This document shows positions 53,685 to 60,838 of a DNA stretch of 64,000 bases, piece by piece. This DNA is from Candidatus Aalborgicola danicus (GTDB taxonomy: Bacteria; Pseudomonadota; Gammaproteobacteria; Burkholderiales; Burkholderiaceae_C). Within the stretch, counting starts at the first letter, position 1. Every line of letters begins with the position of its first letter. The position numbers and the translations under genes are program-made. Below the pieces are notes generated by a model, which did no database searches, was not told the origin of the DNA, and saw only the letters and a list, made by a program, of their open reading frames with translations. Where the stretch lies: the NCBI GenBank assembly GCA_016703945.1, contig JADJBC010000007.1:186001-250000 (forward strand). Reading direction: 5' to 3'.

Positions 53685-53942
53685 ATGAACACCAACCCAC
53701 ATATCGAAACCATCATCGCCTTCATCACCAGTCAAATGGATGGGGACCAGGTACCGCCGCACAACAGCGCAGCCATAGCACAGCTCAAGACTGCCATAGA
53801 AGGTCTCCACAAGAGTGACAAGGACAAAGACTGGACGGTACTAGGCCTCCGCGCACTTGGGGCGGTTATCGCCCGCGCAGGCAGTGCCTGCCAAGCGGAG
53901 GAGACCTTGCACAAATTCATTCGGAGGGATGGCCGTGTTTAA
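53685..53942 (+). CDS. Small hypothetical protein
   Basis: The 85-residue acidic helical protein begins MNTNPHIETIIAFITSQMDG and contains AAIAQLKTAIEGLHKSDKDK. No family is recognised. It is the first gene after the origin-like region and overlaps the next small gene by 14 bases. Confidence 0.5.
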   Translation: MNTNPHIETIIAFITSQMDGDQVPPHNSAAIAQLKTAIEGLHKSDKDKDWTVLGLRALGAVIARAGSACQAEETLHKFIRRDGRV

Positions 53943-54123
53943 AAAAATCATCTCCTTTCTGGCACCGACAAAACCGCCCACGACCCACCAGGGCGACGAA
54001 CTGACCATTTCGCGGGCCAAGCGCCAAATGGAGCGAGACCTCCGGGCAGCGGGCCATAGCCGCACAAGTGCAATGACGACAGTTTCCAAGCACTTCGGCA
54101 ATCACTTGCGAGGTAAACCATGA
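53929..54123 (+). CDS. Small basic hypothetical protein
   Basis: Sixty-four residues: MAVFKKIISFLAPTKPPTTH then SRAKRQMERDLRAAGHSRTS and AMTTVSKHFG. The pattern of a short basic helix plus ERDLRAAGHSR-type segment is seen in small proteins ahead of phage capsid genes, but I cannot name a family. GGAG lies just before the ATG at 53929. The stop overlaps the next start (ATGA). Confidence 0.5.
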   Translation: MAVFKKIISFLAPTKPPTTHQGDELTISRAKRQMERDLRAAGHSRTSAMTTVSKHFGNHLRGKP

Positions 54124-54518
54124 TCTGGCACAATAATGCTGTGCTGGTTGAACTGGGTGTTCAATCAGCATCTTCATCAAAGCCGCTGGGTGCGACTTCC
54201 GAAGCAAACGAGCCTGTCTTACGACCGGACGCTTTTAGCTTTTCGAAGGACGCGCCAATGACCGGCACCACACACGCAGAAACCACCACCGAGCCCAAGG
54301 GTTTGGAAGTAGCTGCGCCTGTCGCCAAGTCAAAACCGCAAACCATCCGAGAGTTTCAACGCGCCCTTCATGAGCTGGGTTTTTCACTGCGCGAATCAAA
54401 GAGCATTGCCGAGGGGGGTTTCAAGGCCATCAAGCCTGATGAGCCCGAAGAAGACCTTTCTGACCTGGCTGCGCTGATCGCGACAAACACATCTATCTTT
54501 TTGAAAGTTCCAAAATGA
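54120..54518 (+). CDS. Small protein upstream of the capsid gene
   Basis: The 132-residue protein has a low-complexity first half and a C-terminal segment TIREFQRALHELGFSLRESK followed by SIAEGGFKAI. Similar segments precede HK97-type capsid genes as I recall. A second possible start is at 54258 (MTGTTHAETT). It is coupled on both sides by overlaps: ATGA at 54120 and again with the capsid start at 54515. Confidence 0.5.
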   Translation: MIWHNNAVLVELGVQSASSSKPLGATSEANEPVLRPDAFSFSKDAPMTGTTHAETTTEPKGLEVAAPVAKSKPQTIREFQRALHELGFSLRESKSIAEGGFKAIKPDEPEEDLSDLAALIATNTSIFLKVPK

Positions 54519-55896
54519 AAACCTTGAATATCCGTCCGGCCGTCCTGGTCGCCATCGTGTGCGCTATCGCCGCCCTCTCCGCCTGGTTTGCTGGCATTCC
54601 GCTGTTGACCCCTGACGCCCTTGCGGGGCTGGGCATGCTTGGGTTCGCCGGGAACACCAGCATTGACGACATTACAAAAATGCTTGAAGACCAGGGCAAA
54701 GCCTGGAAAGGATGGCACGACGAACAGGAATCCAAGTTCTCCGACATTGAAGCGGTTGTCAAAGACCTTGCCCTCAAGGCAGGCCGACCAAAACTGTTCG
54801 GCACCAGCTCCAGTAACCAGAAGTCCGTGGCGACCATGTTCGACACGAAGTCCAAGCGCGAAGTCCCGGTGTTAGACCACGACCAAAGCTTGAAGTCATT
54901 CGACAGCAAATCTGGCACCGTTGGCGGGTTCGGCGACAGCAGCAAGGCCCAACCATCCATGGGCCGTGTATTGCGAGGCCTGGTGCTCGGAGGCCGCGCT
55001 GATGATGCGCGGGAGCTGGAAGAAGAACGCAAGGCTATGGCCATTGGCGTAGACCCGCTGGCGGCTTTACGGTGAACGGCGGTCTTGCATACGAGTGGAT
55101 CGATCTGCTGCGTTCGGAAATGGTCTTGAGTAAGGCCGGTGCGCGGACTGTTCCCATGGGCACAGGAAGCCTGTCGTTGGCCCGCGTCACCGGTGACCCA
55201 ACCATCAGTTGGCACGCTGAAAATGCCGCAATCACAGCAGCGGAACCCACGCTTGGCGCGGTCAATCTTCAGGCTAAGACGGTCGTGTGCCTGGTCAAGC
55301 TGTCGCTTGAGTTGTCCCAAGACTCAGCCAACATTGAAGACATTCTGCAAAGAACCATCACCAGCGCGATGGCAAGCGCTATCGACAGCGCCGGCTTGAA
55401 TGGCGTCACTGTTGATGCTGGCGCTGCGCCGGCTGGTGTGATGAACCTGGCGAATCGCAACACGGTTACCGGGATCGGTGCGCCCACAGCCTGGGACTTT
55501 TTGACTGATGGCATGTATGAGCTGATGGCCGACAACGTGCCCATGGACCGTATCGGCGCGTTCATCGCACACCCCGCAGTGTGGAAGAAGATGCGCAAGC
55601 TGAAAACCGGCATCACAAACGACAACACGCCGTTGACCATGCCCCAAGAAATCGCAGCCTTGCCCAAGCTGTGGAGCACCGCGGCACCGTTGACCGGCGG
55701 CACCACGGCAAGCGGGATCATTGCGGACTGGCGCGATCTGCTGTTCGGTGTGCGTCAGGACATTACCGTTCGGGTGTTGCAGGAAACCTTTATGGGTTCG
55801 AACCTTCAGATTGCAGTGCTGGCGTATGCGCGTGTTGACTTTGCGGCCACACGTTACCAGTCGTTCTGCACGCTGGAAGGCATCACGGTAGCCTAA
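54515..55896 (+). pseudogene. HK97-type major capsid protein, frameshifted by one base
   Basis: The first frame (186 residues) ends MAIGVDPLAALR; the second continues GGLAYEWIDLLRSEMVLSKA after a missing G at about 55060. Adding one G gives DPLGGFTVNGGLAYEWIDLL, the expected start of the HK97 core. The core continues with RTVPMGTGSLSLARVTGDPT, SWHAENAAITAAEPTLGAVN and IGAFIAHPAVWKKMR. The N-terminal delta-like coiled coil is DDITKMLEDQGKAWKGWHDE. Before it is a hydrophobic segment PAVLVAIVCAIAALSAWFAG, unusual in this family. Restored length is about 460 residues. It would form the icosahedral shell. Confidence 0.8.
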
Positions 55897-55933
55897 GGGA
55901 GCGGGTGGCCAGCGTGCCACCCCTCTACACACC

Positions 55934-56170
55934 ATGGACAGCAAAACACTACCGAAGGCCATCAGAGCAGCCATCAACCGTAGGGCGTTCAATGCGGCAA
56001 TTGCGGACGTCTATCCAGCTCTCAAACAAGACCTGGAACAGCGGGCGCACTTACTGATGAAGCAGCCACATGCGACGATAGATGAGGTTATCGCGGGCCT
56101 AGATTCTGACCCTTACGTGCAGACGTTTGCACGCCTTGACCAAGCAGGGCTTGGACGTATCGGGTGTTGA
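55934..56170 (+). CDS. Small hypothetical protein after the capsid gene
   Basis: The 78-residue helical protein begins MDSKTLPKAIRAAINRRAFN and contains QRAHLLMKQPHATIDEVIAG. No family is recognised. It lies 37 bp after the capsid stop and directly before a strong terminator, so it is the last gene of the main operon. Confidence 0.5.
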   Translation: MDSKTLPKAIRAAINRRAFNAAIADVYPALKQDLEQRAHLLMKQPHATIDEVIAGLDSDPYVQTFARLDQAGLGRIGC

Positions 56171-56206
56171 CATCGGCGATTAGGCCCGACCGCAAGCCAA
56201 CAACGC

Positions 56207-56238
56207 AGAACCCGGCCATCGTGCCGGGTTTTTTTTGT
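56207..56238 (+). terminator. Rho-independent terminator of the element's main operon
   Basis: ACCCGGC and GCCGGGT form a stem around a short loop (CATCGT) and are followed by eight T residues. It lies 40 bp after the last main-operon gene. Confidence 0.85.
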
Positions 56239-56300
56239 TCAGTTGGCAGCTTGCACGCTGCGCGACTGGGGACAAATAGCGCCCGGTACAATGCTTCGCC

Positions 56301-56594
56301 ATGGGACCACGGGGACCAGTATCCATGGCGCTGATCGATGCGGTTGCAGCGCTGGCAACGCCCGCCAAGGGACCAACGTTCCGTGAGTTGATCAATTTTG
56401 CCCAAGTCGGCAAAATCGCAGCCCGTCACACAGTCCCAAAATTGGTACGTTGCGGAGTCCTAACAATTGCCCGCACACGACGCGTCACCTACCGCAATCG
56501 CCCTGTTGCTGAGTACGCATTAGCGCAGCGCCCAACCGAGCAGACCGCCGCCGCTGGTGTTGACCTGGCAGCGGCCCTGGCGCACTGGCGTTAA
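56301..56594 (+). CDS. Small winged-helix-like protein near attR
   Basis: The 97-residue protein contains GPTFRELINFAQVGKIAARH then TVPKLVRCGVLTIARTRRVT and YRNRPVAEYAL. This order is a helix-turn-helix plus wing with a tyrosine/arginine-rich strand, typical of small DNA-binding regulators. A TACAAT hexamer at 56287-56292 sits 8 bases before the first ATG, so either the message is nearly leaderless or the ATG at 56325 (MALIDAVAALATPA) is the start. It is transcribed separately, after the terminator, and may regulate the element. Confidence 0.55.
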   Translation: MGPRGPVSMALIDAVAALATPAKGPTFRELINFAQVGKIAARHTVPKLVRCGVLTIARTRRVTYRNRPVAEYALAQRPTEQTAAAGVDLAAALAHWR

Positions 56595-56692
56595 GCGATT
56601 TCCATTTAGGTGCGACCACTCATCACCTGTGAGCCGATTTATTGTGTGTGTCAGTTGGTGTACATTAGCGCCTAGTGGAGTCCGGGTTGGGG

Positions 56693-56739
56693 CTGTTAAT
56701 CCGTAGGTCCCTGGTTCGAGCCCAGGTCGAGGAGCCAAA
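56693..56739 (+). mobile_element. Right attachment site (attR)
   Basis: The 47 bases CTGTTAATCCGTAGGTCCCT through GGTTCGAGCCCAGGTCGAGG and AGCCAAA repeat the 3' part of tRNA-Asn exactly. There is no 5' half, so this is the displaced 3' end left by site-specific integration. Confidence 0.92.
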
Positions 56740-56756
56740 TTAGCCTTACCGCTACT

Positions 56757-56795
56757 GGAAACCCTGCTATTTAATCGATAGCAGGGTTTTTTCTT
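56757..56795 (+). terminator. Rho-independent terminator after attR (probably the original tRNA-Asn terminator)
   Basis: AAACCCTGCTAT and ATAGCAGGGTTT pair around TTAATCG and lead into TTTTTCTTTT. It lies 18 bp to the right of attR. Before integration it would have followed tRNA-Asn directly, so it was probably the tRNA terminator. Confidence 0.8.
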
Positions 56796-56859
56796 TTGAA
56801 CTGGGCTGGCAACGGACTAGCGGCCCCGTCCAATTCACTAGCAACACAATAGGCCAACC

Positions 56860-57159
56860 ATGCAATTCGACTCCAACACCCTTCCTATACTGGCCAATGA
56901 AGCTGCCGCGGCGTTGCGCGCCGCAAGTTCCAAAACCAAGGCAGAGAACGCGCAACGAATTGCAGCATTGCGCGAAGGTGCGTCTGACGGCCAAATTGCC
57001 GAGCACATCCGAGGCATGGTTGCGGCGACCATGTCCAACCTGTCGACTCATGCGACGGAAAACACTCTTGAACATGCGACCCACTGGCAACAATGGGCGC
57101 TTGAAGTCGCCGATGAACTTGCCGTGGCCCGCGATTCGATGGGCACCGCGAATCACTAA
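56860..57159 (+). CDS. Hypothetical protein
   Basis: The 99-residue all-helical protein begins MQFDSNTLPILANEAAAALR and contains DGQIAEHIRGMVAATMSNLS. No family is recognised. It is just outside the right end of the integrated element and convergent with the phosphatase gene. It may be host sequence or a remnant of another insertion at the same tRNA. Confidence 0.45.
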   Translation: MQFDSNTLPILANEAAAALRAASSKTKAENAQRIAALREGASDGQIAEHIRGMVAATMSNLSTHATENTLEHATHWQQWALEVADELAVARDSMGTANH

Positions 57160-57210
57160 AGGGGTCATCTGCGCCAGCACATTGCGCAATTTGCTCCACA
57201 GAACGGTCTT

Positions 57211-57708
57211 TTACATCGGCGCGATTTTTGATTTCCCCTGGTTCAAGTGGAGCAACAAGCCATCGCAGGCGTCCTCCACAAGGTCCAGCACCTGCTCAAA
57301 TCCCGTGGCTCCGCCGTAATAGGGGTCCGGCACCACGGGGTTGTCCATCGTCAGACAAAACTCAGTCAACCGACGCACCTTGTGCTGATACCCCGGTGGG
57401 CACATGTCTTGAACCAGGGCCAGGTTGTCCCAATCCATGACCAGAATCAGGTCGTGCCTCTCAAAATCTGCATCGGTAATCTGTCGTGCCCGCAGGTCAG
57501 CCAGCTCGTAACCCCGTTTCGCTGCATATTTTTGGGAGCGTTCATCCGGTGGACTGTTGGGGTGGTAGTTGTGGGTGCCCGCTGAATCCACGGCTATGGA
57601 GACCTCCAGACCTCGCTGTTTCACTTTATGCCGAAACACGCCGTGTGCCGTCGGGCTGCGGCAGATGTTGCCCATGCAGACAAACAGGATAGAGCTGGGC
57701 GTTGTCAA
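57211..57708 (-). CDS. Low-molecular-weight protein-tyrosine phosphatase
   Basis: The 165-residue phosphatase has the P-loop SILFVCMGNICRSPTAHGVF (C-x5-R-S) near the N-terminus and the general-acid loop VVPDPYYGG near the C-terminus. DSAGTHNYHPNSPPDERSQK is also typical. These enzymes dephosphorylate protein tyrosine and some small molecules. The TTG start at 57708 is chosen because AAGGA precedes it by 8 bases. A frame open further upstream would translate the hexanucleotide tract as repeating His-Asn and is not believed. Confidence 0.9.
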   Translation of the reverse strand: MTTPSSILFVCMGNICRSPTAHGVFRHKVKQRGLEVSIAVDSAGTHNYHPNSPPDERSQKYAAKRGYELADLRARQITDADFERHDLILVMDWDNLALVQDMCPPGYQHKVRRLTEFCLTMDNPVVPDPYYGGATGFEQVLDLVEDACDGLLLHLNQGKSKIAPM

Positions 57709-58094
57709 AACAAGGTTCCTTCGATCGGCGCGGTTGTGGTTGTGGTTGTGGTTGTGGTTGTGGTTGTGGTTGTGGTTGTGGTGGTGGTGAGCATATCGGG
57801 TGGAAAGGGGCGCTTGAAATCCATGCTTGCGCCACAGGGTGCGTCCAGCCAGGCAGCATATTGGCTCGGCTCCAGACCGATCGGTGGAGCCGTGCGGAAC
57901 CCGCCCGAAAAGACCGTGCAGCGCATCGTGCCTCAGAACAGCCGTGTTCCCCGCCTCAGCAAACGGGTTACGCGTACAAAGCTGCACAAGTAGCCGGGCC
58001 ATCGATCGTAGCGGCCCCGGTCATCGGGTGGCGCTACACCAAACCGCCGTAGGTACCGCTCGCGTTCCTTGATGCCTTGGCAGTGACTGCACAT
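57705..58094 (-). pseudogene. SRAP (HMCES/YedK-like) protein, internally deleted
   Basis: The ATG at 58094 begins MCSHCQGIKERERYLRRFGV then APPDDRGRYDRWPGYLCSF, the N-terminus of an SRAP protein with the catalytic Cys2. After about 45 matching residues the frame meets a TGA (57933-57935) and then continues with GLEPSQYAAWLDAPCGASMD and FKRPFPPDML, the C-terminal end of the same family. About 130 central residues are missing, including the conserved HxE region. SRAP proteins crosslink abasic sites in single-stranded DNA. The tail runs through the hexanucleotide tract. Confidence 0.65.
57732..57779. repeat. Hexanucleotide tandem repeat (GGTTGT)8
   Basis: Eight perfect copies of GGTTGT are followed by GGTGGTGGTGA. 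On the minus strand it ends 24 bases before the phosphatase start codon and so lies in its leader or promoter region, within the tail of the SRAP remnant. Units of six bases keep frame but would alter promoter spacing if the copy number changed. Confidence 0.85.
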
Positions 58095-58324
58095 GGGCAC
58101 ATCGTAGCCAAGTTGAACAACAACTCTTCGGGACTGGTTATGGTCGCGATGAATTGACGGCCGTGGCAAACCAACGGAAATGCGCGACGCTATGTCGTAG
58201 CAATCATGGTGTTCCATCGACTGTGGTCGAGCCAGCGCAAATAGCATTTGGCAGGCTTGGCTTCAAAAAGCCTGAAAATAGGAGCGTTTAATCATTGACT
58301 CGATAATTTGTAGGGAGTTTTGTG

Positions 58325-59251
58325 ATGCACTTTCAACAACTTTTTCTCAAGGCTCTGGTTACCGTGTTGGCCGCTTGGGCTACGCTGGCTTGGGCTGCCA
58401 AGGAGCCCACTGGCGACGGCTTGCTGGTAAAGGCCTACGAGGGCTCGAAGTTTGAGAGCATGAAGGAGCTGGGGTTCATCCAGCTTGAATTGCCCGTGGG
58501 GGAGCCTGAGCCCAATGCGGCGGGCGGTCTGGGCAGGACACAGGTGCTGGAAGGTTATGTCACCAAGGTGGACTACAACACGTCGGGTCTGAAGCGCTCA
58601 ACACTAGAAATCGCACGCAACTATGAGCAGGCACTTGCGAGCGCCGGGTTTCAGCTGTTGTTTAAATGCTCTGGCAAGGCAAAGACCTGCGGCAAGCTCA
58701 AATTTGACCCTTTGTTTGGCGAATTTCCGTACTCTGATGAACACTACATGTTCGCCCGGGCGACGGATAAGGCCACATCCGATGTCCTTACGGTCGTGAT
58801 TCGCGTCCCCGAGTCCCATCACCATCACATTTTTGTGGTTCGGGCCAAATCCATGGATACCGGTATGGCCAAAGTAGATGCTTCCGCGATGGGCAAAGGC
58901 ATTGAGCAAACCGGCCACATGGCGCTGTATGGCATTCAGTTCGAATTTGGCAAATCAACACTCAAACCGGAGTCTGCGCCGGTGCTCGCGGAGGTTGCTA
59001 CGTTGCTGAAACAGTCCTCCAAGCTCAAACTGCACGTTGTGGGCCACACCGATAACGTCGGCACTTTTGAAGCCAATATGACCCTGTCCAAAGCCAGGGC
59101 TGCCACGGTGGTGGAGGCACTTGTGAAACAGCATGGCATTGCCGCAACCCGCTTGATGCCACACGGCGCTTCGTCGATTGCGCCGCTTTCCACCAATCGT
59201 ACCGACGCAGGACGAGCCGAAAACCGGCGTGTTGAGTTGGTCGAGATGTAG
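58325..59251 (+). CDS. OmpA-family outer-membrane protein
   Basis: The 308-residue protein has a signal peptide (MHFQQLFLKALVTVLAAWAT, cleavage near AWAA). The middle domain (SKFESMKELGFIQLELPVGE, YFARATDK-like YMFARATDKATSDVLTVVIR) resembles the DUF4892 type. A C-terminal OmpA domain carries FEFGKSTLKPESAPVLAEVA, VVGHTDNVGTFEANMTLSKA and RR-type NRRVELVEM, which bind peptidoglycan. AGGGAG lies 7 bases before the ATG. It is monocistronic, and its partners cannot be inferred. Confidence 0.85.
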   Translation: MHFQQLFLKALVTVLAAWATLAWAAKEPTGDGLLVKAYEGSKFESMKELGFIQLELPVGEPEPNAAGGLGRTQVLEGYVTKVDYNTSGLKRSTLEIARNYEQALASAGFQLLFKCSGKAKTCGKLKFDPLFGEFPYSDEHYMFARATDKATSDVLTVVIRVPESHHHHIFVVRAKSMDTGMAKVDASAMGKGIEQTGHMALYGIQFEFGKSTLKPESAPVLAEVATLLKQSSKLKLHVVGHTDNVGTFEANMTLSKARAATVVEALVKQHGIAATRLMPHGASSIAPLSTNRTDAGRAENRRVELVEM

Positions 59252-59398
59252 TTCCGGCCAACCTCGTCAAGCCTCAGTCCCAGACCAGGGCAGACAGGCC
59301 AGTTGCTGTCAGAAACACGTGTCAACCCATCTTCCTGCGTGGTCTGGGCTAGACCAGCCGCCATCTTTACCCATCAACCTCACCCAAAGGCCACACCC

Positions 59399-59881
59399 GT
59401 GGACGACAACTCTGAACTTGAATACGCCGGCTTCTGGATACGCGTCTGGGCCAGCATCATCGACTCCGTCCTGGCCGCCGTCATCCTGTTGCCACTGCTC
59501 ACCGCGGTTTATGGCACGGCGTATTGGGACAGCGACCGCTTCGTTCAGGGCCCCATTGATTTCCTTCTGTCATGGGTGGCCCCAGCGGTTGCGGTGTTGC
59601 TGTTCTGGGTGAGCCGACAGGCCACCCCAGGCAAGATGGCAGTTGGAGCACGCATCGTCGACGCCATAACCGGCGGCAAGCCCAGCACGGGCCAATTGTT
59701 AGGCCGTTACGCCGGCTACTACCTGGCAATGATTCCCTTGTTCCTTGGCTTCATCTGGGTCGGCTTTGATTCGCGTAAACAAGGGTGGCACGATAAACTG
59801 GCGGGCACGGTGGTGGTGCGTAAGAAGGCGGGTACCACCCAGGCCGTCCAGTTTAGCAACGGTCGCGCCAGCGAAGACTAG
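59399..59881 (+). CDS. RDD family membrane protein
   Basis: The 160-residue protein starts at a GTG with AAAGG 8 bases upstream: VDDNSELEYAGFWIRVWASI, the RDD signature (with the Arg and two Asp/Glu positions FWIRVWASIID). Hydrophobic segments are at about 15-40, 58-75 and 105-125. Conserved ATPGKMAVGARIVDA and KQGWHDKLAGTVVV are present. RDD proteins are small membrane proteins; some are reported to transport cations or to assist other proteins. Function here is unknown. Confidence 0.82.
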   Translation: MDDNSELEYAGFWIRVWASIIDSVLAAVILLPLLTAVYGTAYWDSDRFVQGPIDFLLSWVAPAVAVLLFWVSRQATPGKMAVGARIVDAITGGKPSTGQLLGRYAGYYLAMIPLFLGFIWVGFDSRKQGWHDKLAGTVVVRKKAGTTQAVQFSNGRASED

Positions 59882-59938
59882 ATTGCTATTGAAATGTGAG
59901 CTACTTGCGCAATGGATTCGTGGGCTGTTGGCCGAAAT
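59882..59938 (+). repeat. Family-A repeat after the RDD gene
   Basis: GAGCTACTTGCGCAATGGAT followed by TCGTGGGCTGTTGGCCGAAA keeps the AGCTACTTGCGCA and GTGGGCT parts of the family-A pattern. It lies in the gap before the carbonic anhydrase gene. Confidence 0.5.
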
Positions 59939-60033
59939 GGTAGTGATACAGGAGCGCAGCGGACCGCTCGAAGGCCAATGTCCAGTTCTTGGCCGTCGTC
60001 TGAAACGATTTACACCATTGGGGCCAATACGGC

Positions 60034-60708
60034 ATGACGTCTCGAAAACACTTGTTGCTGGTTCTCGGCTGTGTGGCCAGCCTTTCTTCTGCCTGGGCCA
60101 ACCAGTGTGAGAGCGGCCGCGCACAATCGCCGATTGACATACGGGCCACATCCCTGCGCCCCCTGCCCCCGCTGGAATTTCGCTACCAGAGTGCTCCGCT
60201 GCGAATTGCGGACGATGGTCACACGGTCCGCGTGCGCTTTGCGCCGGGGCAGACGCTGCACATAGGGCGCGAGCGCTACACGCTGCAACAGTTTCACTTT
60301 CATACGCCCGGCGGCGACAGGATTGCCGGTGAAGAATTCCCCATGGCCACACACCTGCTGCACAAGAGTACATCCGGGCAGTTGTTGGCGGTGGTGGTGC
60401 TGTTTCGCATCGGCGCGGAGAATGCACTGCTGAACACCCTGCTGGCGCTGATTCCGGCCCGGGCGGATGGCGACCACAGCCCGGCCGGTGTTCGCGTGGA
60501 TGCAAACGCCTTGCTGCCAGCAGCACGCGGCTACTACCAGTACCCGGGTCCCTCACGGCACCACCCTGCACCGAAGGGGTTGACTGGCTGGTGCTGAAGC
60601 AGCCGCTCGAACTATCCAGTGCCCAATTGACGCGCTACCGCCAGCGTTTTGCCGACAATGCGCGCGCCGTGCATCCGGTGAACCACCGCGTGGTGCTGGA
60701 AAGTAGGT
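60034..60708 (+). pseudogene. Alpha-type carbonic anhydrase with two small frame changes
   Basis: A signal peptide (MTSRKHLLLVLGCVASLSSA, cleavage near AWA) is followed by QSPIDIRA, the zinc site QQFHFHTPGG and the third ligand region MATHLLHKS. This is a periplasmic alpha-carbonic anhydrase (CO2 hydration). The first frame is lost in GGG at about 60546; the next frame continues APPCTEGVDWLVLKQPLELS, which is the expected C-terminal domain. A second change of two bases (a GCGC run at about 60660) is needed to reach NHRVVLESR and the stop at 60706-60708. With both fixed the length is about 226 residues. Confidence 0.78.
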
Positions 60709-60838
60709 AACCAAGAGGCACGCCTGTAGGGGCCGATCGGTCCACTCTTGCGTCAGGTCAAGGTCGCTCGCCGCGCACCACGGAACAATGCTGCACGTGC
60801 CCTGCTGCGGCACACGAAACCCACTTCAGGAATCCGAC

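Larger units (their letters stand above)
47410..56739 (+). mobile_element. 9.3-kb integrated element in tRNA-Asn, satellite-like, with its own capsid gene
   Basis: The element is bounded by the 47-bp direct repeats. Gene order is integrase, three small genes, RadC-like, two hypothetical genes, a palindromic site, three small genes, DUF5906 helicase, an origin-like inverted-repeat region, three small genes, HK97-type capsid, one small gene, a terminator and a small wHTH-like gene. Nearly all genes run in one direction and many overlap by ATGA. No portal, terminase, protease, tail, lysis or repressor gene is recognisable. This is too small for a phage but carries replication and capsid functions, as phage satellites can. 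Confidence 0.8.

Noticed and set aside
57732..57779. Possible CRISPR array
   Set aside because: The unit is six bases with no spacers, so it is a simple tandem repeat. No CRISPR array or cas gene is visible anywhere in the window.
57709..58002. N-terminal extension of the tyrosine phosphatase containing repeated His-Asn
   Set aside because: The extension translates the (GGTTGT) tract and the SRAP remnant in another frame. The phosphatase family begins at SILFVCMGN, just after a TTG with a good ribosome-binding site.
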